In this document: piece by piece, positions 1 through 7,121 of the stretch
Numbering within the stretch: position 1 is the stretch's first letter
How the letters are laid out: every line of letters starts with the position of its first letter
From: Phyllobacteriaceae bacterium
Lineage (GTDB): Bacteria > Pseudomonadota > Alphaproteobacteria > Rhizobiales > Ancalomicrobiaceae
Reading direction: 5' to 3'
Length of the DNA stretch: 9,372 nt
Assembly: GCA_012517025.1 (NCBI GenBank)
Contig: JAAYVT010000214.1
Location: 1 to 9,372, forward strand
Notes under the pieces: generated by a model
What the model was told of the DNA's origin: nothing
Seen by the model: the letters and a program-made list of their open reading frames with translations, nothing else
Databases searched by the model: none
Made by a program: the position numbers and the translations under genes

Positions 1-1
1 C

Positions 2-562
2 AACAACGCCGGCTACACCTGGGACAGTCTGATCGGAAAGATGTCCGACGCCCAGTTCGACGCGATGATCGACGTCCATCTGAAGGCGCCGTTCCGCATC
101 CTGCGCGCCGCCTCGGAGCCGATCCGTATCCGCGCCGCGAAAGAAGCCGCCGAGGGCCGCGAGGTGTTCCGCAAGGTGGTCAACATCTCGTCGGTCGCCG
201 GAACCGGCGGCAACGTCGGCCAAGCCAACTATTCCTCGGCGAAGTCGGGCGTCATCGGCCTCACCAAGTCGCTCGCCAAGGAGTGGGGACGCTTCAAGGT
301 CAACGTCAACTGCGTCGCCTTCGGCCTGATCGAGACCCGTCTCACCGAGGCGACCGAGGTCAAGAAGACGATTTCGGTCGCGGGCAACGAGGTCGCCGTC
401 GGCATGCCGACGAAGATCGTCGAGAGCTTCGAAAAGCTGATCCCGCTCGGCCGCGCCGGCCGTCCGGAGGAGGCGGCCGACGGCGTCTATCTCTTCTGCG
501 CCCCGGAATCGAACTACGTCAGCGGTCAGGTCCTGATCGTCGGCGGCGGCCTCTCCTTCTGA
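2..562 (+). CDS. Short-chain dehydrogenase/reductase, 5'-truncated by window edge (probable 3-hydroxyacyl-CoA dehydrogenase or FabG-like)
   Basis: The frame is already open at base 2 and begins with the SDR motif NNAG, so the gene starts upstream of the window. The ATG at 41 is internal. About 186 residues are visible, lacking the N-terminal Rossmann part with the TGxxxGxG cofactor motif. Seen: NISS (catalytic Ser near visible residue 63-64), YSSAK (Tyr 77, Lys 81), and a C-terminal IPLGRAGRPEEAA...SGQVLIVGGG stretch typical of FabG-like SDRs. The helix-4 position usually held by the tetrad Asn (DVNL) is His (DVHLK, visible residue 26), as I recall for peroxisomal MFE-2 dehydrogenase domains. 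Family knowledge: NAD(P)-dependent oxidation or reduction of a hydroxyl or keto group. Inference: its place 10 nt before an acyl-CoA dehydrogenase gene favours the 3-hydroxyacyl-CoA oxidation step of beta-oxidation. The exact substrate and the cofactor preference cannot be read here. Confidence 0.9.
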   Translation, partial: NNAGYTWDSLIGKMSDAQFDAMIDVHLKAPFRILRAASEPIRIRAAKEAAEGREVFRKVVNISSVAGTGGNVGQANYSSAKSGVIGLTKSLAKEWGRFKVNVNCVAFGLIETRLTEATEVKKTISVAGNEVAVGMPTKIVESFEKLIPLGRAGRPEEAADGVYLFCAPESNYVSGQVLIVGGGLSF

Positions 563-572
563 GGACACGACC

Positions 573-1712
573 ATGACCGATCGTCCGATCTGGTGGACCG
601 AGGAACTCGGCATCCTCGAGGACAGCCTCATCCGCTTCTTCGAGACCGAATATCTGCCTTTCGAGGCGGAGTGGGAGGCGGCGCACGCGGTGCAGCGCGC
701 CTTCTGGGAGAAGGCCGGCGAGGCCGGCATCCTCGGCATCTCGCTGCCGGAGGAATTCGGCGGCGTCGGCGGCTCGATCCATCACGACGCGGTGCTGTTC
801 GACGTGCTCGGCCGGCTCGGCATCACCGGCTTCGGCATCCACGTCCATCTGATCGCCGCCCATTACGTGCTCACCTACGGCAGCGCGGCGCAGAAGGCGG
901 CGTGGCTGCCGAAACTCGCCTCCGGCGAATGGATCGGCGCCATCGCCATGACCGAGCCCGGCACCGGCTCCGATCTCAAGGCGGTGAAGACCAAGGCGGT
1001 CCGCGACGGCGACGATCTCCTCCTCTCCGGCTCGAAGATCTTCATCTCCAACGGCATCAACGCGAACTTCATCGTCGTCGTCGCCAAGACCGGCGGCGAA
1101 GGCGCCAAGGGCGTTTCGTTGATCGGCTTTCCGACCGACGGGGTCGGCGGGTTCCGGCGCGGCCGCAACCTCGAGAAGATCGGCCAGAAGGCGCAGGACA
1201 CCGCCGAACTGTTCTTCGACGGCGCCCGCGTGCCGGCCGAAAACCTCATCGGCGGCGAGCCGGGGCGCGGCTTCCAGCAGTTGATGGAACAGCTCCCCTA
1301 CGAGCGGCTGATGCTGGCGATCGGGGCGATCGGCTTCATCGACCGGGCCATCGATCTGGCCCGGACCTACACCAAGGAGCGTCAAGCCTTCGGCCAGCCG
1401 ATCGGCAAATTCCAGAACACCGCCTTCCGCCTCGCCGAGATGGCGACCGAGGCGCGCATCGGCCGCGTCTTCGTCGAGGACTGCGTCGCCAAGTTCGCGG
1501 CCGGCCGGCTCGACGTGCCGACCGTGTCGATGGCGAAGTGGTGGACGACCGAGAAGCAATGCGAGATCGTCGACGCCTGCCTGCAGATGTTCGGCGGTTA
1601 CGGCTACATGCTCGAATATCCGATCGCCCGCCTGTGGGCGGACAGCCGCGTCCAGAAGATCTACGGCGGCACCAACGAGATCATGAAGGAACTGATTTCC
1701 CGCAGTCTGTGA
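573..1712 (+). CDS. Acyl-CoA dehydrogenase, long-chain/isovaleryl (LCAD/IVD) type active site
   Basis: This 379-residue protein has normal length for a soluble FAD-dependent acyl-CoA dehydrogenase, which forms the alpha-beta double bond of an acyl-CoA and passes electrons to ETF. Seen in order: helical N-terminal domain; AMTEPGTGSDL at 125-135 (first family signature, FAD and substrate contacts); beta domain to about 230; KERQAFGQPIGKFQ at 268-281; GGYGYMLEYPIARLWADSR at 341-359 (second signature); C-terminal YGGTNEIMKELISRSL. The residue that is the catalytic Glu in medium-chain enzymes (YEGT) is Gly365. Glu244, in LPYERL, aligns with the catalytic Glu of LCAD, and the C-terminus also resembles LCAD. 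The start is supported by GAGGA at 561-565, seven nt before the ATG and overlapping the SDR stop. The intergenic gap is 10 nt, so the genes are probably co-transcribed. Chain length and branching of the substrate are unknown. Confidence 0.95.
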   Translation: MTDRPIWWTEELGILEDSLIRFFETEYLPFEAEWEAAHAVQRAFWEKAGEAGILGISLPEEFGGVGGSIHHDAVLFDVLGRLGITGFGIHVHLIAAHYVLTYGSAAQKAAWLPKLASGEWIGAIAMTEPGTGSDLKAVKTKAVRDGDDLLLSGSKIFISNGINANFIVVVAKTGGEGAKGVSLIGFPTDGVGGFRRGRNLEKIGQKAQDTAELFFDGARVPAENLIGGEPGRGFQQLMEQLPYERLMLAIGAIGFIDRAIDLARTYTKERQAFGQPIGKFQNTAFRLAEMATEARIGRVFVEDCVAKFAAGRLDVPTVSMAKWWTTEKQCEIVDACLQMFGGYGYMLEYPIARLWADSRVQKIYGGTNEIMKELISRSL

Positions 1713-1758
1713 CGGAGCGCCGCGAAACGAAGCGCCCGCCTCGCAAGAAACGACCTTT

Positions 1759-1765
1759 GAGGAGG
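1759..1765 (+). promoter_or_regulatory. Strong ribosome binding site that fixes the acyl-CoA synthetase start
   Basis: GAGGAGG ends six nt before the ATG at 1772. The reading frame is open upstream as far as about 593, but that stretch overlaps the acyl-CoA dehydrogenase gene and is arginine-rich frame-shifted sequence. This Shine-Dalgarno therefore decides the true start. The 59-nt gap between the two genes (1713-1771) holds nothing else I can recognise. Confidence 0.8.
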
Positions 1766-1771
1766 AAACCC

Positions 1772-3364
1772 ATGTCCGAGATCTCGATCTCCGAGACCCC
1801 GACGGCGATCTCCGCGATCGCCCGACGCGACACCATCGCCGACGCCTTCCGCCGCTCCGTCCACCGCAACGGCGCGCGCACCGCGCTGATCTTCGGCGAG
1901 CGGATCTGGAGCTTCACCGCCCTCGACGCGGCGGTCGACCGGCTCGCCTGCCGGCTGATCGCGAGCGGCCTCGGGCGCGGCGACCGGGTCGGCGCCTACG
2001 GCCGCAACTCCGACGCCTATCTGATCCTGTGGCTCGCCTGCGCCCGCGCCGGCCTCGTCCACGTGCCGATCAACTACGCGCTGGTCGGCCGCGAGCTGCG
2101 CTACATCGTCGAGCAATCCGGCGCCCGCGGGCTGATCGTCGACCCGAGCCTCCTGCCCAAGGTGCACGAGGCGCTCGACGGGGTCGTCGACTTCGCCCTC
2201 TTCGGCACCTTCCATGGTGGCGACGGCTTCGACGTGCTGAGCCTCGCCGGCGACGAGAGCCTACCGGTGCTACCGGTGGAGGGACCGGCGTCGGACGAGG
2301 ACGTCGCCCAACTCCTCTACACCTCCGGCACCACCGCCTCGCCGAAGGGCGCGATGATGACGCATCGCGGTCTGCTCGCCGAATATCAGAGCTGCATCCA
2401 TGAGCTCGACCTCGACCGCGACGACCGGGCCCTCGCCGCGCTGCCGCTCTATCATTCGGCGCAGATGCACGTCTTCACCATGCCGCAGCTGTTGCTCGGC
2501 GCCACCACGGTGCTGATCGAGGCGCCGCTGCCCGAGCTCTGCCTGCGGTTGATCGAGGCGCACCGCATCACCTCGTTCTTCGCCCCGCCGACGGTGTGGA
2601 TCTCGCTCCTGCGCGCGCCCGACTTCGACGCCCGCGATCTCTCCTCGCTGAAGAACGTCTATTACGGCGCCTCGATCATGCCGGTGCCGGTGCTGCAGGA
2701 ACTGCGGGCGCGGCTCCCCGGCATCCGCCCCTACAATTGCTACGGCCAGAGCGAGATCGGGCCGCTCGCCACCGTGCTGCGGCCGGAGGAACACGACGCC
2801 CGCCCGGCCTCGGCGGGACGACCGGTGCTCAACGTCATGACCCGCGTCGTCGATCCCGACATGAACGACGTGCCGCCCGGCGTCCAGGGCGAGATCGTCC
2901 ATCGCTCACCGCAACTGATGGTCGGCTATTGGGGCAAGCCGGAGGAGACGGCCGAGGCCTTCGCCGGCGATTGGTTCCATTCCGGCGACGTCGGCGTGGT
3001 CGACGCCGAGGGCTTCCTCACCATCGTCGATCGCTTGAAGGACGTCATCAAGACCGGCGGCACCATCGTGGCGAGCCGCGAGGTCGAAGAGGCGCTGTTC
3101 ACCCACCCGGCGGTGTCGGAAGTCGCGGTCATCGGCCTGCCGGACCCCAAGTGGATCGAGGCGGTGACCGCCGTCGTGGTGTTGAAGAGCGGCGAGACGA
3201 CGGAGGAAGCGGAGCTGATCGCACACGCCCGCGATCTCCTGGCGCCGTTCAAGCTGCCGAAGAAGGTGCTCTTCCGCACCGATCTGCCGCGCAACACCGC
3301 CGGAAAGCTGTTGAAGCGCGAGCTGCGCGACGTCTACGGCGAGAGCGGCGGGGCGGGCGGGTGA
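1772..3364 (+). CDS. AMP-forming fatty-acyl/carboxylate-CoA synthetase (ANL superfamily)
   Basis: A 530-residue protein of typical length for a FadD-like acyl-CoA synthetase. It would activate a carboxylic acid with ATP to an acyl-adenylate and then to the CoA thioester. Seen: phosphate-binding loop TSGTTASPKG at 184-193; adenine-binding motif YGQSE at 324-328 (the usual YGxTE with Ser for Thr); HSGD at 403-406, whose Asp contacts the ribose; hinge DRLKD at 420-424; and C-terminal RNTAGKLLKREL, whose Lys512 is in the position of the adenylation lysine. All catalytic elements are present. There is no signal peptide or membrane segment, so it should be cytosolic. It is the last gene of the plus-strand operon and would supply acyl-CoA to the dehydrogenase upstream. 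Substrate class (fatty, aromatic or cyclic acid) cannot be told from sequence alone, so no gene symbol is given. The stop at 3362-3364 lies 15 nt from the convergent oppDF stop. Confidence 0.93.
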   Translation: MSEISISETPTAISAIARRDTIADAFRRSVHRNGARTALIFGERIWSFTALDAAVDRLACRLIASGLGRGDRVGAYGRNSDAYLILWLACARAGLVHVPINYALVGRELRYIVEQSGARGLIVDPSLLPKVHEALDGVVDFALFGTFHGGDGFDVLSLAGDESLPVLPVEGPASDEDVAQLLYTSGTTASPKGAMMTHRGLLAEYQSCIHELDLDRDDRALAALPLYHSAQMHVFTMPQLLLGATTVLIEAPLPELCLRLIEAHRITSFFAPPTVWISLLRAPDFDARDLSSLKNVYYGASIMPVPVLQELRARLPGIRPYNCYGQSEIGPLATVLRPEEHDARPASAGRPVLNVMTRVVDPDMNDVPPGVQGEIVHRSPQLMVGYWGKPEETAEAFAGDWFHSGDVGVVDAEGFLTIVDRLKDVIKTGGTIVASREVEEALFTHPAVSEVAVIGLPDPKWIEAVTAVVVLKSGETTEEAELIAHARDLLAPFKLPKKVLFRTDLPRNTAGKLLKRELRDVYGESGGAGG

Positions 3365-3372
3365 CGCCGCTC
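3343..3372. terminator. Possible weak bidirectional terminator stem at the convergent junction
   Basis: GAGCGGCG (3343-3350) and CGCCGCTC (3365-3372) are perfect inverse complements around a 14-nt G-rich loop that includes the synthetase stop codon. The stem sits at the end of the plus-strand operon and just beyond the oppDF stop. Neither side carries a T-run, so a classical intrinsic terminator is not shown. In DNA of this GC content an 8-bp stem can also arise by chance. Confidence 0.25.
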
Positions 3373-3379
3373 CGTCAGC

Positions 3380-4981
3380 TCAGTTCAGCACGGCGGCGGC
3401 GATCAGGCGTCGGGTGTAGTCGGCGACGGGGGCGCGGAACACCTCGTCGCGCGGCCCCGCCTCGACCACCCGGCCGTCCTTCATGACGAGCACGGCGTCG
3501 GCCATCGCCCGCACCACCGCGAGGTCGTGCGAGATGAAGAGATAACCGAGGCCCTTCTCCGCCTGCATCCGGCGCAGCAGCTCGACGATCGACTTCTGCA
3601 CCGAGCGGTCGAGCGCCGAGGTCGGCTCGTCGAGCACCACCAGCTTCGGCGCCAGGATCATGGCGCGGGCGATGGCGATGCGCTGACGCTGGCCGCCGGA
3701 GAATTCGTGCGGATAGCGGTTGCGCGCCGCCGGGTCGAGCTCGACCTCGGTCAGCGCTTCGGCGGCGCGGCGGTCGCGATCGGCGCGCGTCAGGTCGGGG
3801 CGGTGGACGAGCAGGCCCTCGGTGACGATCTCGCCGACGGTCAGGCGCGGCGACAGCGAACCGAACGGGTCCTGGAAGACCAGCTGCATCGACTTGCGCA
3901 ACGGCCGCATCGCGTCGCGATCGAGCGGCAGCAGCGCCCGATCCTCGAACCGCACCGAGCCGGACGCCGGCAGCAGACGCAGCAGCGCCCGGCCGAGGGT
4001 CGACTTGCCCGACCCCGATTCGCCGACCACCCCGATGGTCTCGCCCCGGCGCAGGGTCAGCGAGACGCGGTCGACGGCGCGGAACACCGGCTTCGGCCGC
4101 AGGAACGGCGCCGGCAGGGCGAAGTCGACGGTGACGTCGGTGGCTTCGAGCAACACCGGCGCGTCGGCGGCGAGCGGCGCCTTGAGGCCGTGCGGCTCGG
4201 CGGCGAGCAGCATGCGGGTGTAGTCGGCGCGCGGCCGGGCGAACACCTCCTCGACCTCGCCGAGCTCGACGATCTCGCCCGCCCGCATCACCGCCACCCG
4301 GTCGGCGATGCGGCGGACGAGGCCGAGGTCGTGGGTGATGAACACCAGCCCCATCCCCATTTCGCGCTTCAACTCGGCCATCAGCGCCAGAATCTCGGCC
4401 TGGATGGTGACGTCGAGGGCGGTGGTGGGCTCGTCGGCGACGAGCAGATCCGGCTTCATGGCGAGCGCCATGGCGATCATCACCCGCTGCCGCTGGCCGC
4501 CGGAGAGTTCGTGCGGGAAGGCGCCGATCCGCCGTTCCGGCTCAGGGATGCGCACCAGCGTCAGCAGCTCTATCGCCCGCGCGCGCGCCGCCCGTCGCGA
4601 CAGCCCGCCGTGATGGCGCAGCGGCAGGGCGATCTGATCGCCGATCCGCACCAGCGGATCGAGCGAGGTCATCGGCTCCTGGAAGATCATGGTGATGCGC
4701 GATCCGCGCACCCGATCGAGCACCGCCGCGCCGGCACCGAGCAGTTCCTGGCCGCGGAAGCGGACCGAACCGGCGGCCGCACCGTTGCTCGCCAGGAGCC
4801 CCATCGTCGCCATCATGGTCTGGCTCTTGCCGGAGCCGCTTTCGCCGACGATCGCCAGGGTCTCGCCGGCACGGACGTCGAGGTCGATGCCCCGCACCGC
4901 TTCGACCGCGCCGGTCGGCGTGCGGAAGGAGACCGTGAGCCCCCGAATGCGCAGCAACGGGTCTTCGCCGTGATCCGTCAT
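3380..4981 (-). CDS. oppDF: Fused double ATP-binding protein of peptide ABC importer (OppD-OppF fusion, YejF-like layout)
   Basis: This 533-residue protein carries two complete ABC ATPase domains in one chain. First domain: Walker A GESGSGKS 46-53, Q-loop Gln101, signature LSGGQ 159-163, Walker B ending DE 183-184, switch His217. Second: GESGSGKS 320-327, Gln370, FSGGQ 427-431, LDE 450-452, His485. Both nucleotide sites therefore look catalytically intact. It would power peptide uptake through OppB-OppC at the inner membrane. In enterobacterial Opp and Dpp these are two proteins; in YejF they are fused, as here. The translation contains no cysteine, so the Cys-containing C-terminal oligopeptide-transporter motif often found in OppD/DppD is absent. 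The start codon is one nt beyond the oppC stop, with AAGGA eight nt upstream inside oppC, which suggests translational coupling. It is the last gene of the minus-strand operon. Confidence 0.95.
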   Translation of the reverse strand: MTDHGEDPLLRIRGLTVSFRTPTGAVEAVRGIDLDVRAGETLAIVGESGSGKSQTMMATMGLLASNGAAAGSVRFRGQELLGAGAAVLDRVRGSRITMIFQEPMTSLDPLVRIGDQIALPLRHHGGLSRRAARARAIELLTLVRIPEPERRIGAFPHELSGGQRQRVMIAMALAMKPDLLVADEPTTALDVTIQAEILALMAELKREMGMGLVFITHDLGLVRRIADRVAVMRAGEIVELGEVEEVFARPRADYTRMLLAAEPHGLKAPLAADAPVLLEATDVTVDFALPAPFLRPKPVFRAVDRVSLTLRRGETIGVVGESGSGKSTLGRALLRLLPASGSVRFEDRALLPLDRDAMRPLRKSMQLVFQDPFGSLSPRLTVGEIVTEGLLVHRPDLTRADRDRRAAEALTEVELDPAARNRYPHEFSGGQRQRIAIARAMILAPKLVVLDEPTSALDRSVQKSIVELLRRMQAEKGLGYLFISHDLAVVRAMADAVLVMKDGRVVEAGPRDEVFRAPVADYTRRLIAAAVLN

Positions 4982-4982
4982 C

Positions 4983-6083
4983 TCAACGATCCTTCGGGTC
5001 GAGGGCGTCGCGCAGTCCGTCGCCGAGGAAGTTCAGCGCGAACAGCGTCGAGGTGAGGAACATCGCCGGGAAGATCAGCAGATAGGCGAGGTCGCGGTTG
5101 TTGTTGGCGCCCTCGGAGATCAGGACGCCCCAGGAGGTCATCGGCTCCTGCACGCCGAGGCCGAGGAAGGACAGGAAGCTCTCGAGCAGGATCACCTTGG
5201 GCACCAGCAGCGTGACGTAGACGACCACCGGGCCGAGCGTGTTGGGCACGACGTGGCGGCGGATCAGCGCCGCGGTGGTGACGCCGAGCGCCTCCGCCGC
5301 CTGGACGTATTCCTGGCGTTTGATCACCAGCGTCTGGCCCCGGACGATCCGCGCCATGTCGAGCCATTCGATCGCTCCGACCGCGACGAACATCAGCACG
5401 AAGTTGCGCCCGAAGAACACCACCAGCAGGATGACGAAGAAGATGAACGGCAGCGCGTAGAGAACGTCGACGATGCGCATCATCACCATGTCGACGCGTC
5501 CGCCGAGGAACCCCGCCGTCGCCCCCCACGACACGCCGATCAGCAGCGCCACCCCGGAGGCGAGCAGCCCGATCAAGATCGAGATGCGCCCACCGATCAG
5601 CACCCGGGTCAGCAGATCGCGGCCGTTGCCGTCGGTGCCGAACCAGAAGTGCAGCCGCTCGACCTCGCCGACCAGCCGCAGCGTCTTCGGATCGCCCTCG
5701 GTGGGGACGACGCGGAAGCTCCGCAACCCGTCGGCGCGAGCGAAGTAGTCGGCGATGCGCGGATCGATCGGCCTGGCGGACGACAGCGCGAGCGAGACCC
5801 GGCCCGCCGTCATCTCGAACCCGTCGACCTCGGCGCGGAAGCGGCGGGCGATGCGGCCGGCGGTCTCGCGCACCTCCGCCGCGCTCGGCCGAGCCTCGAG
5901 GCTGGGGCCGACGCGGACGTAGTCGGAATAGACCTTGTCGAAGGGATGGCCGGTGAACGACGGTCCGACGAAGCAGACCACCGTCATCACCGCCAGGAAG
6001 ATCATCGAGGCGACGGCGGCGCGGTTGGAGAGGAGACGCGTCAGCGCGTCGTCGAGGAGCGAGCGTCCCTTGACCTCGGCCAT
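4983..6083 (-). CDS. oppC: Oligopeptide ABC transporter permease OppC, with enlarged periplasmic loop
   Basis: A 366-residue inner-membrane permease. The N-terminus (GRSLLDDALTRLLSNRAAVAS) and the core from about residue 145 to the terminal GDGLRDALDPKDR closely match E. coli OppC as I recall it. TM1 lies at about 22-44 and further TM segments run from about 165 to 350. The cytoplasmic EAA coupling loop (QAAEALGVTTAALIRRHVVPN) is at about 261-281 and would dock on an ATPase domain. Between TM1 and the HFWFGTDGNGRDLL motif there are roughly 90 residues (about 52-140), making the protein some 60 residues longer than the 302-residue E. coli protein. The extra part is hydrophilic and should be periplasmic. 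The start is supported by GGAG six nt upstream, inside the end of oppB; the intergenic gap is 4 nt. It forms the translocation pore with OppB. Confidence 0.95.
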   Translation of the reverse strand: MAEVKGRSLLDDALTRLLSNRAAVASMIFLAVMTVVCFVGPSFTGHPFDKVYSDYVRVGPSLEARPSAAEVRETAGRIARRFRAEVDGFEMTAGRVSLALSSARPIDPRIADYFARADGLRSFRVVPTEGDPKTLRLVGEVERLHFWFGTDGNGRDLLTRVLIGGRISILIGLLASGVALLIGVSWGATAGFLGGRVDMVMMRIVDVLYALPFIFFVILLVVFFGRNFVLMFVAVGAIEWLDMARIVRGQTLVIKRQEYVQAAEALGVTTAALIRRHVVPNTLGPVVVYVTLLVPKVILLESFLSFLGLGVQEPMTSWGVLISEGANNNRDLAYLLIFPAMFLTSTLFALNFLGDGLRDALDPKDR

Positions 6084-6087
6084 CGGC

Positions 6088-7008
6088 TCACTCCACCCGG
6101 ACGCGCGGATCGAGGAGCGAATAGACGATGTCCACGATCAGGTTGAAGAAGATGACGAAGACCGAGATCAGGATGACGGTGCCCATCACCAGCGTGTAGT
6201 CGCGCGACAGCGCCCCCTCGACGAAATAGCGGCCGACGCCGGGGATGCCGAAGATGCGTTCCACCACCACCGATCCGGTCATCAGGTTGGCCGCCGCCGG
6301 GCCGAGATAGGAGACGACCGGCAGCAGCGCGCCGCGCAACGCGTGCAGCGTCACGATCCGCCCGGGCAGGCCCAGCGCCCGCAGCGTGCGGATGTGGTTG
6401 GCACGCAGCGCCTCGATCAGCGAGGCTCGGGTGAGGCGGGCGATCACCGCCATCTGCGGCAGGGCGAGGGTGACGACCGGCAGGATCCGGTTGGGCAGCG
6501 CGCCGTTGTTCCATCCCCCCGCCGGCAGCCAGGAGAGCCCGAGCGCGAAGACCAGGGTCAAGAGCGGGCCGACCACGAAGTTCGGAATGGTGACGCCGAC
6601 CGTCGCCACGCCCATCACCGCGTGATCGAGGCCGTGGTTCTGGCGCAGCGCCGCGACGGTGCCGAGGGCGATGCCGAAGACCAGAGCGAGGACCAGCGCC
6701 GCCGCGCCGTTCTCCATCGACACCGGCAGCGACACCGCGAACAACTGCGCGACGGTGAAGTCCTTGAAGAAGAACGACGGCCCCATGTCGCCGTGGGCGA
6801 GGTTCTTCAGGAACAGCCAATATTGCATCCACAGCGGCTGATCGAGTTGATAGATCCGCTTCAGATTTTCGAGGATGCGGGCGTCGATGTGGCTCTCGCC
6901 GTCGAACGGGCCGCCGGGGGCCACCCGGATCAGGAAGAACGACACCGTGACCACGACGAAGATCGTCGGCAAGGCGGTCAGGAGCCGGCGGAGCGTGAAG
7001 GACATCAT
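6088..7008 (-). CDS. oppB: Oligopeptide ABC transporter permease OppB
   Basis: A 306-residue inner-membrane permease, the same length as E. coli OppB and closely similar along its whole length from memory. Shared stretches include the N-terminal RRLLTALPTIF, then RVAPGGPFDGE, AHGDMGPSF, LPAGGWNNGAL, and a C-terminal region ending IVDIVYSLLDPRV. TM1 is at about 9-28, with later membrane segments at about 100-120, 130-158, 175-195, 230-250 and 275-298. The EAA loop is at about 198-230 (IEALRANHIRTLRALGLPGR). It pairs with OppC to make the peptide channel. Two ATG codons are adjacent (7008 and 7005); I use the first, with GAGG about ten nt upstream. The similarity is to OppB rather than to YejB, which is longer. 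The gap to oppA upstream is 113 nt and contains a strong hairpin. Confidence 0.95.
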   Translation of the reverse strand: MMSFTLRRLLTALPTIFVVVTVSFFLIRVAPGGPFDGESHIDARILENLKRIYQLDQPLWMQYWLFLKNLAHGDMGPSFFFKDFTVAQLFAVSLPVSMENGAAALVLALVFGIALGTVAALRQNHGLDHAVMGVATVGVTIPNFVVGPLLTLVFALGLSWLPAGGWNNGALPNRILPVVTLALPQMAVIARLTRASLIEALRANHIRTLRALGLPGRIVTLHALRGALLPVVSYLGPAAANLMTGSVVVERIFGIPGVGRYFVEGALSRDYTLVMGTVILISVFVIFFNLIVDIVYSLLDPRVRVE

Positions 7009-7077
7009 GGCCGTCGGACCTCGTGCGCGGCGGGCACCGGCTCCTCGCGCCGGTCACCCGACGAGACGGAGCGCGAG

Positions 7078-7105
7078 CGGGCCGATCGGCGCACCGATCG
7101 GCCCG
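7078..7105. repeat. Perfect 12-bp hairpin between oppA and oppB
   Basis: CGGGCCGATCGG (7078-7089) and CCGATCGGCCCG (7094-7105) are exact inverse complements with a 4-nt loop, CGCA on the plus strand. In the minus-strand transcript the hairpin begins 16 nt after the oppA stop and is followed by about 70 nt before oppB. No T-run follows, so it is not a standard intrinsic terminator. By analogy with hairpins behind other binding-protein genes (malE for example), it may protect the oppA message from 3' exonucleases or partly attenuate read-through, raising OppA over the membrane subunits. That role is inference; the palindrome itself is plain. Confidence 0.75.
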
Positions 7106-7121
7106 TGCGAGAGTGCGGGTC

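Noticed and set aside
519..1559. 346-codon open frame on the minus strand opposite the acyl-CoA dehydrogenase
   Set aside because: Shadow frame rich in Ala, Asp, Glu and Arg; the opposite strand has complete family motifs.
593..1771. Upstream extension of the acyl-CoA synthetase frame into the acyl-CoA dehydrogenase gene
   Set aside because: The translation is arginine-rich frame-shifted sequence over a clearly real gene, and a strong GAGGAGG plus ATG at 1772 marks the start.
1713..1771. Possible internal promoter or hairpin before the acyl-CoA synthetase
   Set aside because: No -35/-10 pair or convincing stem was found in the 59-nt gap beyond the ribosome binding site.
3527..5056. 509-codon open frame on the plus strand opposite the double ATPase
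   Set aside because: It is a GC-rich shadow of oppDF with an Arg/His/Gln/Glu-heavy translation and no recognisable domain.
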